DNA of 64,000 bases from Lachnospiraceae bacterium (GCA_022845955.1 AP025576.1:620001-684000); one strand, 5' to 3'. Counted from the first letter of the stretch, positions 7,724-16,014 are shown. The notes: generated by a model from the sequence alone, not told the origin. Numbers and translations: made by a program.

Positions 7724-8878
7724 ATGATTTTTTACGGGCTTCTGGGCGCGGCTGCCATAGCGCTGGCATGTCTGGTTAATCAGGAGGCTGCCGGCAGGGA
7801 GCATGGGGCCGGCGCAGTTACGAGGCGGCAGGCCATGAACGGGGCTGTGTTGTTTACGTTGTTTCTGCTTATGGCCGGCGTCGCCTCCCTGCGCATCGAT
7901 GTGGGAAACGATTACGGGAATTATGTGACCACCTTCCACGAAATCTATGTGGGCGGCTATGTGGTGACGGAACCGGGGTTCAATCTTTTGGTAAAGCTGC
8001 TGTACCTGTTGGCGGGCGGGGAAAATTATCTGCTGGTATTTGGTTTCTTTGCGGTGGTTACCGCGATCCTTTTTCTGAAAGCCATGTATGATCAGAGCGT
8101 GGATTTTACCATCTCCTTCGCTTTGTTCATGCTGCTTGGACTTTATTTCAGGACCTTTAATACGGTGCGGTATTATTTTGTCCTTGCCATTACGCTGTAC
8201 AGTCTGCGGTATGTGCTGAAACAGGAATATGGGAAATTTATTTTACTCATCCTGTTTGCGGCACTGTTTCATAAATCGGTGCTGATCGTGATTCCTCTGT
8301 ACCTGATTGCTTCCTGCCGCTGGAAAAAATGGCAGGTTATCCTGGGAAGCATTCTGGCGGCAAGCCTTCCGCTGTTCCGGGAATTCTGGATGGGCGTGGT
8401 ACTGAAGCTGTATCCCTCGTATCAGAATACTATCTATCTGCAGAAGGACACCGGCCTGGAGGGAAGCCTGATGGGGATTATCCGCTGTGCCGCCGTATTG
8501 GTGCTGGGATGTTGTGCCTACCGGGAAACGATTAAGGAAAATAAGGCGAATCTGCTGTATTTTAAATTGAATTTGCTGGGGCTGGCCCTGTATACATGCG
8601 CTTCCTTTCTTCCGCTGGTATCCCGTTTCGGGTATTATCTGATCACGGCCCAGGTGTTTCTGGTGCCGGGTATTCTGAAAAATATGCCGGATACCCTTCA
8701 AGGCGGCAAATCCCTGCGTAATAAGAAAAGAATCATGTATGTTTTCACAGCGGCCTTCTGCCTGTTGTATTTTGTATATTTTTTACTGACGGCACACCAG
8801 GAAGGCGTGCGTGTGCTGCCTTATCACAGTTGGATTTTCACAGAAAAGGAATGGTTGAATGGCTCATTTATTTTTTAG
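7724..8878 (+). CDS. epsG: EpsG family polysaccharide polymerase
   Basis: A 384-residue multi-pass membrane protein with the EpsG family pattern: SLRIDVGNDYGNYVTTFHE after the second membrane segment, EPGFNLLVKLLY, FRTFNTVRYYFVLAI and LFAALFHKSVLIVIPLY. EpsG proteins are the Wzy-like polymerases of many Firmicutes exopolysaccharide operons, joining undecaprenyl-linked repeat units outside the membrane. Its place after the Wzz-like and glycosyltransferase genes fits that role. It is preceded by AGGGGGT, and its last 20 nt overlap the next gene. Confidence 0.88.
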   Translation: MIFYGLLGAAAIALACLVNQEAAGREHGAGAVTRRQAMNGAVLFTLFLLMAGVASLRIDVGNDYGNYVTTFHEIYVGGYVVTEPGFNLLVKLLYLLAGGENYLLVFGFFAVVTAILFLKAMYDQSVDFTISFALFMLLGLYFRTFNTVRYYFVLAITLYSLRYVLKQEYGKFILLILFAALFHKSVLIVIPLYLIASCRWKKWQVILGSILAASLPLFREFWMGVVLKLYPSYQNTIYLQKDTGLEGSLMGIIRCAAVLVLGCCAYRETIKENKANLLYFKLNLLGLALYTCASFLPLVSRFGYYLITAQVFLVPGILKNMPDTLQGGKSLRNKKRIMYVFTAAFCLLYFVYFLLTAHQEGVRVLPYHSWIFTEKEWLNGSFIF

Positions 8879-9707
8879 TATTGTGGTGGCGGCCTTAAAT
8901 CCGGGGGACAAGCTTTTCTCCACGCTTCACAGCATCCTGGATCAGGATTACGGGAATTTTGAAATTATAATCAAGGACGGGGGAAGTACGGACGGATCGG
9001 TACAGCGTCTGTTCGGGGAAGGGGTACCGCGGGAAATACCGGCGGACAGCAGGATCCGTTTTTTCCAGGAACCGGACGGCGGTATTTATGACGGTATGAA
9101 CCAGGCCGTGAAGAGGGTGCAGGGACAGTATGTGCTTTTCCTGAACTGCGGGGATCGGTTTTTCAGCCGGAGTGTTCTGTCAAAGGCCGCCTCCTTTATG
9201 GAACGTTGGCAGGGAGAGAACGGGGGAAAGGGACGGTGCTGCATCTTTTACGGGGATCAGTTTAACCAGCTGCAGAACACGCCGGTACATTCGGCTCCTG
9301 TCATGAATGATTTTACCTGTTACCGGAATGTGCCCTGCCATCAGGTCTGCTTCTATGACGCCGGGCTTTTTGAACAGCGGGGATATGATACGGATTACCG
9401 GGTGCGGGCGGATTATGAGCATTTTCTGTATGCGGTCTATGATAAAAAGGCTCCGGCGGTTTATATGCCGGTAACCGTGGCTTTCTATGAGGGCGGCGGA
9501 TTTTCGGAAACAAAGGAAAACAGAAAGCGATCCGCACTGGAACATAAGGTGATAACCCGGTACTATCTGGGGTGGGGGAAAAGCACGCTGTACGCTTTTC
9601 TTATGCTGGTTTCCCTGGCGCCGCTGCGCACCAGGATCGCGGAAAGCCCTGTGATGTCCGGTGCCTATAATAAGGTGAAATCAGCCATTTACGGAAGGAG
9701 AAAGTAA
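8859..9707 (+). CDS. Glycosyltransferase family 2 (WcaA-like)
   Basis: A 282-residue GT2 enzyme: FFSIVVAALNPGDKLFSTL, IIIKDGGSTDGSV, EPDGGIYDGMNQAV and FLNCGDRFFS are the diagnostic blocks of colanic-acid type WcaA/WcaE transferases, in which NCGD stands at the metal site. A C-terminal hydrophobic stretch (about 240-262) may tie it to the membrane. Its start lies inside the end of epsG (20-nt overlap), which implies translational coupling. Sugar specificity is not readable. Confidence 0.88.
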   Translation: MAHLFFSIVVAALNPGDKLFSTLHSILDQDYGNFEIIIKDGGSTDGSVQRLFGEGVPREIPADSRIRFFQEPDGGIYDGMNQAVKRVQGQYVLFLNCGDRFFSRSVLSKAASFMERWQGENGGKGRCCIFYGDQFNQLQNTPVHSAPVMNDFTCYRNVPCHQVCFYDAGLFEQRGYDTDYRVRADYEHFLYAVYDKKAPAVYMPVTVAFYEGGGFSETKENRKRSALEHKVITRYYLGWGKSTLYAFLMLVSLAPLRTRIAESPVMSGAYNKVKSAIYGRRK

Positions 9708-9709
9708 GC

Positions 9710-11050
9710 ATGCGTATTTTATGGCTGTGCAACATCTGCCCGCCAGCGGTGGCTTTTGCATTGGGGCAAAGGTACAGTGTGCGGGAGGGCTGGCTGACCG
9801 GTGCATTAAACCGGTTTTTGGGGGAGCAAGAGGCGGATATGGAGCTTGCCGTCTGTTTTCCGGCAGAGGGGGAGCTTGCCGCATACCAGAAAAAAACGGT
9901 GCTCCGGGAACTTTCTGAGAAGGCGGAGGACGGGGGGACGCCTTCCGGGGAAAAAGAGGTTATGGTTTATGGCTTCCGGGAGAACCTGAAGCGGCCTGAA
10001 ATTTACGACCGTTGTATGGAAAAAAGATTTGCTGAAATCCTTGCGGATTTCCAACCGGATCTTGTCCATATTTTCGGGACGGAATTCCCTCATGCCCTTG
10101 CTATGGTGCGAAGCTTCGGAAAGCCGGAACGTATCCTGGTGGGCATTCAGGGACTGGTTGGGGAATGTGCGGAAAGCTATATGGCGGATTTGCCGCTGCC
10201 GGTACAGAAAAGGGCCACCTTCCGGGATAGGATACGTAAGGACAGCCTGCGCCAGCAGCAGGAAAAGTTCCGTATCCGCGGGGAACGGGAAAGGCTGGTG
10301 CTGCAGGGAAGCGCTCATGTGACCGGCCGGACGGAATTTGACCGGCTGGGGTCGCTTGCATGCAATCCCCGGCTTATATACCATAAAATGAATGAAACCA
10401 TGCGTTCCTGTTTCTATGATGGAAAATGGAAACGGGGGCAATGCAGATCTTATGAAATATTTGCCAGCCAGGGGGATTATCCGCTGAAGGGCTTTCATTA
10501 TCTGCTCCGGGCTATGCCGGATATCCTGGAGAAATTTCCCGCAGCCCATGTGAGTGTGGCGGGAAACCGTATAACTGCCTATGGCAGCAGGAAAGAGAAA
10601 CTGAAAATTTCCGGGTACGGAAAGTATCTCCGGGATATTATCCAGGAAAACGGACTGGCGGACAAGGTTTCCGTGCTGGGCCAGCTTTCCGACAGACAGA
10701 TGAAGGAGGCCTATCTTGGCAGCCATGTGTTTGTATGCCCTTCTGCGCTGGAAAATTCGCCTAATTCCCTGGGCGAGGCTATGCTGCTGGGCCTGCCCTG
10801 CATCGCGGCGCGTACGGGCGGCATTCCGGACATGGCGGAGGATGGGAAAAGCGCCCTGTTTTTCGAAAAGGGGGATATCCGCGGGCTGGCCCAAAGTGTC
10901 ATCCGGGTATTTGAAGAGGACAGCCTGGCACAGGAGCTGTCGGAGGCAGCCAGGGAGCGGGCCTTCCGGAATCATGACGGAAATGAAAATTACAGGCGGC
11001 TGATGGAGATATACCGTGAAATATTGCAGGATTGGCTACACATTGTATAG
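9710..11050 (+). CDS. Glycosyltransferase family 4
   Basis: The 446-residue product has the GT-B fold of GT4 enzymes: an N-terminal acceptor domain with DFQPDLVHIFGTEFPHAL, and a C-terminal donor domain with VSVAGNRI, VSVLGQLSDRQMKEAYLGSH, FVCPSALENSPNSLGEAMLLG and the EX7E region. GGAGAAAG precedes ATG, 2 nt after the GT2 gene. It is the last gene of operon 1. A small hairpin (ATTGGCTA 11031-11038 with TAGCCAAT 11048-11055) spans its stop codon but has no T-run. Confidence 0.88.
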   Translation: MRILWLCNICPPAVAFALGQRYSVREGWLTGALNRFLGEQEADMELAVCFPAEGELAAYQKKTVLRELSEKAEDGGTPSGEKEVMVYGFRENLKRPEIYDRCMEKRFAEILADFQPDLVHIFGTEFPHALAMVRSFGKPERILVGIQGLVGECAESYMADLPLPVQKRATFRDRIRKDSLRQQQEKFRIRGERERLVLQGSAHVTGRTEFDRLGSLACNPRLIYHKMNETMRSCFYDGKWKRGQCRSYEIFASQGDYPLKGFHYLLRAMPDILEKFPAAHVSVAGNRITAYGSRKEKLKISGYGKYLRDIIQENGLADKVSVLGQLSDRQMKEAYLGSHVFVCPSALENSPNSLGEAMLLGLPCIAARTGGIPDMAEDGKSALFFEKGDIRGLAQSVIRVFEEDSLAQELSEAARERAFRNHDGNENYRRLMEIYREILQDWLHIV

Positions 11051-11215
11051 CCAATTGAGTTGGTCACATGTAAGAGACATAATGCGATTGAACTCGGAGT
11101 TGGTTTTGTGGCAGCCTCATTGGAAGAGGGGGCAGGGAGGAATTGGAACTGTTAAGAAGACTGTGAATAACAGGATAAAAAGAAAATAAGCTGTGGAATT
11201 TATTTCTTGAAAATG

Positions 11216-11244
11216 TTGCAATGTGAATACAGAGGTGCTATTAT
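11216..11244 (+). promoter_or_regulatory. Promoter of the antisense RNA of the toxin locus
   Basis: TTGCAA (11216-11221), exactly 17 nt, then TATTAT (11239-11244). The start point should be near 11251, giving a short RNA that ends at the shared hairpin 11299-11340. Confidence 0.6.
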
Positions 11245-11250
11245 AATAAT

Positions 11251-11340
11251 ATAAAAGGTGCCACCGATAGACGGTTGCCCCATCAATTAATCAGTTTAGA
11301 AATAACCGCCGATCTTTGTTAGGGACACGGCGGTTATTTC
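11251..11340 (+). ncRNA. Candidate antitoxin RNA of a type I toxin-antitoxin pair
   Basis: A predicted transcript of about 90 nt runs from the promoter at 11216-11244 to the 13-bp hairpin 11299-11340. It converges on the toxin gene (minus strand) and overlaps its 3' end and terminator, as in TxpA/RatA and BsrG/SR4 pairs. Its 5' part (11257-11280) begins GGTGCCACC, forms a small ACCG/CGGT hairpin and ends GGTTGCCC. It shares that layout with the 5' end of the toxin mRNA. Evidence is promoter, terminator and position only. Confidence 0.55.
11299..11340. terminator. Bidirectional terminator shared by toxin mRNA and antisense RNA
   Basis: GAAATAACCGCCG (11299-11311) and CGGCGGTTATTTC (11328-11340) form a perfect 13-bp stem with a 16-nt loop. 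The A/T-rich outer ends give short U-tracts on both strands. The toxin stop codon (11334-11336, minus) lies inside the stem. Confidence 0.75.
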
Positions 11341-11423
11341 TTTGCTTCTATGTAAGCTATCAGAAGAGGAATGATGATTGCAAGAATCATCAAAACCAGC
11401 GATAACAGTTCAAAGTCGCTCAT
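11334..11423 (-). CDS. Hol_Tox-like 29-residue membrane toxin
   Basis: On the minus strand an ATG at 11423-11421 opens a 29-codon frame starting MSDFELLSLV, continuing with an unbroken hydrophobic run of Leu/Ile/Met/Ala, and ending AYIEAKK before TAA. A single membrane helix with a short acidic N-terminus and a basic tail is the form of the putative holin-like toxins (Hol_Tox) of Firmicutes type I systems. AGAGGG (complement of 11432-11437) sits 8 nt upstream. The long leader contains CCCTCT copies (complements of 11476-11481 and 11498-11503) able to mask that ribosome site, as known for such toxins. The antisense RNA at 11251-11340 converges on its 3' end. Confidence 0.8.
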   Translation of the reverse strand: MSDFELLSLVLMILAIIIPLLIAYIEAKK

Positions 11424-11536
11424 TATCCATTCCCTCTTTCGTACTAAATTCCTGCAAGCAGGTTTCTATGTAATCAGAGGGTCACAGTCCCTCTGTAAGA
11501 GGGCAACCGCCTACCGTGTAGGGTAGCACCATTGTC

Positions 11537-11565
11537 ATTATAGCAGAGTAATATTACGATAACAA
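11537..11565 (-). promoter_or_regulatory. Extended -10 promoter of the toxin mRNA
   Basis: Read on the minus strand: TTGTTA (complement of 11560-11565), 17 nt, TATAAT (complement of 11537-11542), with TGC directly before the -10. Transcription should start near 11530, giving a 107-nt leader before the toxin ATG. Confidence 0.7.
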
Positions 11566-11594
11566 GTATATTTGTGGTTGATTGAGAAAAAATA

Positions 11595-11624
11595 GTAACA
11601 GTTTAGTCCCGGCTGAACTGTTAC
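11595..11624. repeat. Dispersed palindromic repeat, copy in the noncoding island
   Basis: GTAACAGTTTAG (11595-11606), a 6-nt loop, CTGAACTGTTAC (11613-11624): 12-bp arms with a single G-T mismatch. It is the most regular short member and lies between the toxin promoter and the next RNA unit. Confidence 0.8.
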
Positions 11625-11653
11625 TTCGGCGATACTTAAAAAAGAGAATTCTA

Positions 11654-11682
11654 TTGACATAGAAAGCGTCGTTGCGTATAAT
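11654..11682 (+). promoter_or_regulatory. Consensus sigma-A promoter of an orphan small RNA
   Basis: TTGACA (11654-11659), 17 nt, TATAAT (11677-11682): a perfect match to both hexamers with optimal spacing, the strongest promoter visible in the window. No open reading frame of note follows before the hairpin at 11787-11829. Confidence 0.8.
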
Positions 11683-11688
11683 AATATT

Positions 11689-11830
11689 ATAAAGAAAAGT
11701 GTGCTTTTCTAGTGGGCTGACACTAAAATCGGATATGCTTACCAGCCCATAGCTGGCCGTTGGCAGACAACACTAAAATTAGCCACAAAGAGAGAGTATA
11801 TAGCACTGTGGTGTTATTACTCTCTCTTTA
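11689..11830 (+). ncRNA. Candidate small RNA with two ACACTAAAAT loops
   Basis: A predicted RNA of about 140 nt from the consensus promoter to a perfect 11-bp hairpin (AAAGAGAGAGT 11787-11797, ACTCTCTCTTT 11819-11829). Two internal stem-loops, TGGGCTG/CAGCCCA (11713-11749) and TGGC/GCCA (11761-11785), each carry the same decamer ACACTAAAAT (11720-11729 and 11770-11779) in the loop. Repeated single-stranded motifs like this are typical of RNAs that pair with a target or bind a protein. It may be a relative of the antitoxin RNA next door. The terminator has only a short T-tract. Confidence 0.55.
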
Positions 11831-11983
11831 AATTTATAGAAAATTATAGGGGTTTAAATGAAATTCGCCAAGGAAGAAGCGAGAAGGAATGTATTGAATT
11901 GCGCAAAGCAATCATAGAAGTGGTGTTTTATGAACGGAACTATCAGCATCTAACCGGAAATTTCTTATTAACAAGGAGCGGCC

Positions 11984-14320
11984 ATGAAACTAACCTTCAT
12001 TTCTAACTACATCAATCACCATCAAATCCCTTTCTGCAACGGTTTATTCCAGGAGCTGGGAGAGGATTTTACCTTTATACAGACGGAGCCTATGGAGGAG
12101 GAGCGGGTGCGGATGGGCTGGGCGCTGGATGTCGGGTCCATTCCCTATGTGCATCTGCTTTACGAAGAGGAGGAGATCTGCCGGGGTCTGATTGACGGCT
12201 GTGATCTGCTGCTGGCCGGGTGGATGGAGAACGAAGAGGTGATCGAAAAGCGGCTCGGCAGCGGAAAGCCGGCAATCCGTATCAGCGAACGGATATACCG
12301 GGAAGGGCAGTGGAAGGCCATATCCCCAAAGGGGCTGCTCCACAAATACCGGGAGCACATCCGGTATCGGAACAAGCCGGTATATCTGCTGTGTGCAGGG
12401 GCCTATGTGGCTTCGGATTTTTCCCTGATCCATGCATATCCGGGGAAAAAGTTCCGCTTCGGTTATTTCCCGGAAAAAAAGGAATATGCCGGCGGGGAAC
12501 TGGAACGGATGAAAGGATCGGGCGAGGAGATACAGCTTGTGTGGGCCGGCCGCCTGATGCCTTTGAAGCATCCCGAATTCGTGGTGAGGCTGGGCGGGGA
12601 TTTAGCGCGGATGGGTTATTCTTTTCATATTCATCTCATCGGCAGCGGGGAGATGGAGGAAACGATACGGCAGGATATCCGAAGCATTGGGCTGGAGGAG
12701 CGGATTACCATGTATGGGTTTCTGGAGCCTGCCCGGGTAAGGGAGAGAATGGAAAAAAGCCATATCCATCTTTTTACCAGCAATCATCTGGAAGGCTGGG
12801 GAGCCGTGGTGAATGAAGCCATGAACAGCGGCTGCGCCGTGGTGGCAAACCGGGAAGCGGGAGCGGTTCCTTATCTCATAGAACATGGGAAAAACGGCAT
12901 GATTTACTCCGGCGGAAGCTATGAGGAATTCCGGGAGGCTGTCTGCTTTCTGATGGAAAACGGAGAGGAAAGAAGAAAGATGGGACAGAGAGCCTATGAA
13001 ACGGTCTCCCGTCTCTGGAATGCGGAGAATGCGGCAAAGCAATGCCTGCGGTTTTATGAAAACCTGCAGGAGGACAGGGTGGAACCGCCCTGCGAAGGGC
13101 CGTTCAGTGTGGCTCCTGTCATATGGCCGGGAAGAAAGGGGAAAGGGCTCCATAAGGTCTGCTTGTCGTATAATGGCCGGTCTACTTCCCGATATGCCTC
13201 GTTGCCGTCAGCCAACGAAGCTGCCGCATCGTCTCCTTCCTCCGCCTTGCCTATCGGGAAATATCCACAGCCATTCTTGCGGGAACAAACGTTATGGAGC
13301 GCTGGAATGAGAGAACCGCTTATTTCTGTCATTATCCCGATTTATAATATAATGGACTGTCTGGAACGCTGTGTGGAATCGGTGTGTGCCCAAACGTACG
13401 GAAATCTGGAAATCCTGCTGGTAGACGACGGGTCTACGGACGGCACTGCCCGGCTGTGTGATGAGCTGGCCCGCAGGGACGGGAGGATCCGGGTGTTCCA
13501 CAAACCCAATGGAGGTTCCTCCTCCGCCAGGAATTATGGAATAGAACGGGCGGAGGGAGAATATCTTGGTTTTGTGGACAGCGACGATTATATCGAGCCG
13601 GAAATGTATGCCCGGCTGATGGAACAGGCGCAGAAGGGCGGCTGGCAGATGGTGCAGGCCTCCAGAGATGAAATCGGTGAAAATGGGGAAAAGAGGCCGG
13701 ATGTATGCCGGCCGCCCGAACAGATTTGTTTTATGACCAGCGAAGAATTCCTGCGTGAACTGTTGCTTCACAGAGGAGACTGCTCCTTCTGCACCAAGCT
13801 CACCTCCAGAAATCTGTTGGGAGACAGGAGATTCCCGGAGGGCGAACTGAATGAGGACTTTTTCCTTCTGGTAGAGCTTCTGCAGGAAAACGCCGGCGTC
13901 TGCATCCTCCCCCTGCAGCTGTACCATGTATATTACCGGATAGGAAGCAATACCAGGAAAAAGGATAAAAAATGTTTTTCCCGGGTTTTTGTAGATATTG
14001 TGCGGAATGCGGATTATGTGCAGGGCGTGGTGGAAAAGAAATATCCGGCTCTTGCAGAGGAAGCAGTCCGTTTCGGACTGTACCAGAGACTGGATTACCT
14101 GCTTCATATACCGGTGGAACAAATGGTTTCCGGCGATCCTTTTTATACGGCAGTTAAAAAATACTGCCGGGCCCATACGCCAGATACCATAAAATCACCG
14201 TATTTAACCCGAAAACAAAAGATTTACCTGCTGCTCTTATCTGCCGCTCCCAAGACGGTGCGCAGATTACATGGCGTGGTGATGAGGCTGAGAAAGTCAA
14301 ATACCCCGCCGCAGGTATAA
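11984..14320 (+). CDS. Two-domain glycosyltransferase, GT4 fused to GT2
   Basis: A 778-residue protein made of two complete transferases. Residues 1-360 form a GT4/GT1-like GT-B domain (start LTFISNYINHHQIPFCNGLF; donor side LVWAGRLMPLKHPEFVVRLG, SHIHLFTSNHLEGWGAVVNE). Residues 442-778 form a GT2 domain (PLISVIIPIYNIMDCLERCV, LVDDGSTDGT, NGGSSSARNYG, GFVDSDDYIEPE). The linker (about 362-441) is Ser/Pro/Ala-rich, is not conserved-looking, and its DNA contains the inverted repeat TTCCCGATA/TATCGGGAA (13186-13260), as if an intergenic spacer had become coding. AAGGAG precedes ATG 11984. It should add two consecutive sugars, or one domain may act alone through the internal start at 13307. Confidence 0.85.
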   Translation: MKLTFISNYINHHQIPFCNGLFQELGEDFTFIQTEPMEEERVRMGWALDVGSIPYVHLLYEEEEICRGLIDGCDLLLAGWMENEEVIEKRLGSGKPAIRISERIYREGQWKAISPKGLLHKYREHIRYRNKPVYLLCAGAYVASDFSLIHAYPGKKFRFGYFPEKKEYAGGELERMKGSGEEIQLVWAGRLMPLKHPEFVVRLGGDLARMGYSFHIHLIGSGEMEETIRQDIRSIGLEERITMYGFLEPARVRERMEKSHIHLFTSNHLEGWGAVVNEAMNSGCAVVANREAGAVPYLIEHGKNGMIYSGGSYEEFREAVCFLMENGEERRKMGQRAYETVSRLWNAENAAKQCLRFYENLQEDRVEPPCEGPFSVAPVIWPGRKGKGLHKVCLSYNGRSTSRYASLPSANEAAASSPSSALPIGKYPQPFLREQTLWSAGMREPLISVIIPIYNIMDCLERCVESVCAQTYGNLEILLVDDGSTDGTARLCDELARRDGRIRVFHKPNGGSSSARNYGIERAEGEYLGFVDSDDYIEPEMYARLMEQAQKGGWQMVQASRDEIGENGEKRPDVCRPPEQICFMTSEEFLRELLLHRGDCSFCTKLTSRNLLGDRRFPEGELNEDFFLLVELLQENAGVCILPLQLYHVYYRIGSNTRKKDKKCFSRVFVDIVRNADYVQGVVEKKYPALAEEAVRFGLYQRLDYLLHIPVEQMVSGDPFYTAVKKYCRAHTPDTIKSPYLTRKQKIYLLLLSAAPKTVRRLHGVVMRLRKSNTPPQV
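13296..13309 (+). promoter_or_regulatory. Possible internal ribosome site and ATG for the GT2 half of the fusion
   Basis: GGAG (13296-13299) lies 7 nt before an in-frame ATG (13307-13309) exactly where the GT2 domain begins. It could make a separate 337-residue GT2 protein from the same mRNA, or be a leftover of an ancestral separate gene. Confidence 0.45.
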
Positions 14321-14345
14321 GCCGGGGCGGGAAAGGGAGCTGTGA

Positions 14346-15854
14346 ATGCTTGATTTTGCGGAGATTGATAAATATAAGGAAAATAACCGGATAGAAGCAA
14401 AAAGGGCCCAGGGCGGCTTTCCCCAAAGCCTGTGGGAGACCTATTCCGCATTTGCCAATACCGTAGGCGGCGTAATATTGCTGGGAGTGGAGGAACTGCC
14501 GGATAAATCCTTCTGCCCTGTCAGGCTTCCTTCCCCGGAATGGCTCTTGGAGGAATTCTGGAGAAGAGCCGGGGATACGCAGGTGGTCAGCGCCAATATC
14601 TTAACCCGGGATCAGGTCCGTATTGTGGAGGCATGGACGGGAGGGACAGGCAGTAAGGATAATGCAGACGAAAAGGAACGAATCGTAGTAATCGAAGTCC
14701 CCCGCGCGGACCGGAGGAAAAAGCCGGTATTCATAGGAAGCGATCCCTATATGGGTTCTTATCGAAGAAACGGGGAAGGGGATTACCGCTGTACCAGGGA
14801 AGAAGTGGAAAGCATGCTCCGGGACGCTGCGATCCTTTCCCAGGACGGCCGGGTTTTCCCGGATATGGGAACCGAAGCCCTGGATGAAACAACGATGGAT
14901 CACTATCTGCAGGCATATTTTGACTATCACAGGAAAGCCTCCCGCCCGGTGCTTCCTGTCCCCAAAGAAACGTTATTTGAAGAACTGGGGGCTTTGCAGA
15001 AAGACCAAAAAGGGGAATACCACGTCACCGCGGCCGGCCTTCTCCTGTTCGGTAAGAATGCCCGGATAAGGGAGAAATTTCCCCGCTTCTGCCTGAAGTA
15101 CGAAGAACCGGAAAAAGATTGTTCCCTGCAAAACGGTTCCTCCGAAGGCAGTACGGAAGAAGGCTGTGCGAATCTGTTTGCCTTTTTCCGCCTGGCTTCC
15201 ATGCGCATATTGGCGGATACCGGCCTTTTCGGTTTCCAGGATGCGAAAGAGAAAGCCCATAAAAGGATACAGGAAAACCTGGCAGAAGGAATCCGGGAAG
15301 CCCTCGCCAACGCCCTCAGCCATGCGAATTATTACGATCGGAACGGTATTTTAGTCCGCAAAGAAAAAGAACAGATCCTGATAGCCAACCCCGGGGATAT
15401 GCGCGTCGATGCACAAGCTGTGTTAAGAGGCGCCGCACCGGATGCAAGAAATGAAAGAATCAGCAGTATGTTCCACCTCATAGGGATAGGGGAAGGTACC
15501 GGAAAAGGCCTGGCGCGAATCCGCCGCATCTGGGCCGGGAAGGGCTGGAACAGCCCCAGGCTGCTTGAAGAATTCAATCCCGACCGGGTAGTCCTGATCC
15601 TGCCCCTCACCGGGAATGAAGAAGCCAGAAAGGAACTGCACCAAAAAGGCCGCCGGGAATACCTGGAAGCCCGCACCCTTCCCAGACTTCTCGATTACCT
15701 CACCGATCATGTCCAGGCGGATCTCCCCCGGCTTGCACAGGCCCTGGACATATCTGAAGAAGAAGCCCAAAGCTGTATTGACCTCCTTCTTAAAGAAGAA
15801 ATCATAGTATCCCAGGAGAATAATCCGGATCCTCTATACCGCCTGAAAGACTAA
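14346..15854 (+). CDS. AlbA_2/HATPase_c_4 family putative transcriptional regulator
   Basis: A 502-residue protein. The N-terminus (about 1-135) is an AlbA_2 (Schlafen-like) nucleic-acid-binding domain with RIEAKRAQGGFPQSLWETYS, FANTVGGVILLGVEE and YMGSYRRNGEGDYRCTREEV. The middle has AAGLLLFGKNARIREKFPRF. A HATPase_c_4 domain follows (EGIREALANALSHANYYDRN, ILIANPGDMRV, GIGEGTGKGLARIRRIW), and a winged helix lies near 445-502. Such proteins are often annotated as RecG-like or transcriptional regulators; direct function is mostly untested. GGGAGC precedes ATG and the gene follows the fused glycosyltransferase by 25 nt. The same type of C-terminal winged helix survives as a fragment at 527-793. 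Confidence 0.85.
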   Translation: MLDFAEIDKYKENNRIEAKRAQGGFPQSLWETYSAFANTVGGVILLGVEELPDKSFCPVRLPSPEWLLEEFWRRAGDTQVVSANILTRDQVRIVEAWTGGTGSKDNADEKERIVVIEVPRADRRKKPVFIGSDPYMGSYRRNGEGDYRCTREEVESMLRDAAILSQDGRVFPDMGTEALDETTMDHYLQAYFDYHRKASRPVLPVPKETLFEELGALQKDQKGEYHVTAAGLLLFGKNARIREKFPRFCLKYEEPEKDCSLQNGSSEGSTEEGCANLFAFFRLASMRILADTGLFGFQDAKEKAHKRIQENLAEGIREALANALSHANYYDRNGILVRKEKEQILIANPGDMRVDAQAVLRGAAPDARNERISSMFHLIGIGEGTGKGLARIRRIWAGKGWNSPRLLEEFNPDRVVLILPLTGNEEARKELHQKGRREYLEARTLPRLLDYLTDHVQADLPRLAQALDISEEEAQSCIDLLLKEEIIVSQENNPDPLYRLKD

Positions 15855-15919
15855 AAATAAAGTCATTCCCTATACCGGTAACCGGAAAAGCAATCTGCAC
15901 CCCTCCCGGAAGCCCCACA

Positions 15920-15948
15920 TTGCATTAGCCCCGCCGCTATGATATAAT
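15920..15948 (+). promoter_or_regulatory. Extended -10 promoter upstream of pseB
   Basis: TTGCAT (15920-15925), 17 nt, TATAAT (15943-15948), with TGA immediately before the -10 (extended -10). It lies in the 160-bp gap between the AlbA_2 gene and pseB, so pseB-pseC and the following genes probably form a new transcription unit. Confidence 0.65.
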
Positions 15949-16014
15949 GCCGTTAGGAAAAAGGAATAGACTGTCTGAAAAATTGGGAGACTATACACAA
16001 ACGGAGGAAAGTTC

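Larger units (their letters stand above)
11051..11983. other. Noncoding island between two glycan operons
   Basis: About 930 bp hold no protein gene longer than 30 codons. The stretch contains a toxin/antisense-RNA locus (11216-11565), a palindromic repeat (11595-11624) and a promoter-RNA-terminator unit (11654-11830). From 11831 to 11983 I see only a short protein-like frame without a start (around 11852-11975), perhaps a relic. The A+T-rich 11161-11250 segment is promoter DNA for the antisense RNA. Confidence 0.6.

Noticed and set aside
11689-11830. Possible type III toxin-antitoxin RNA
   Set aside because: Type III antitoxins are tandem repeats followed by a toxin gene; here only a decamer recurs and a glycosyltransferase follows.
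11858-11917. A 19-residue frame with an ATG just after the orphan small RNA
   Set aside because: No family resemblance and no clear ribosome site. An overlapping frame (about 11852-11975) looks more protein-like but lacks a start, so the stretch is at best a relic.
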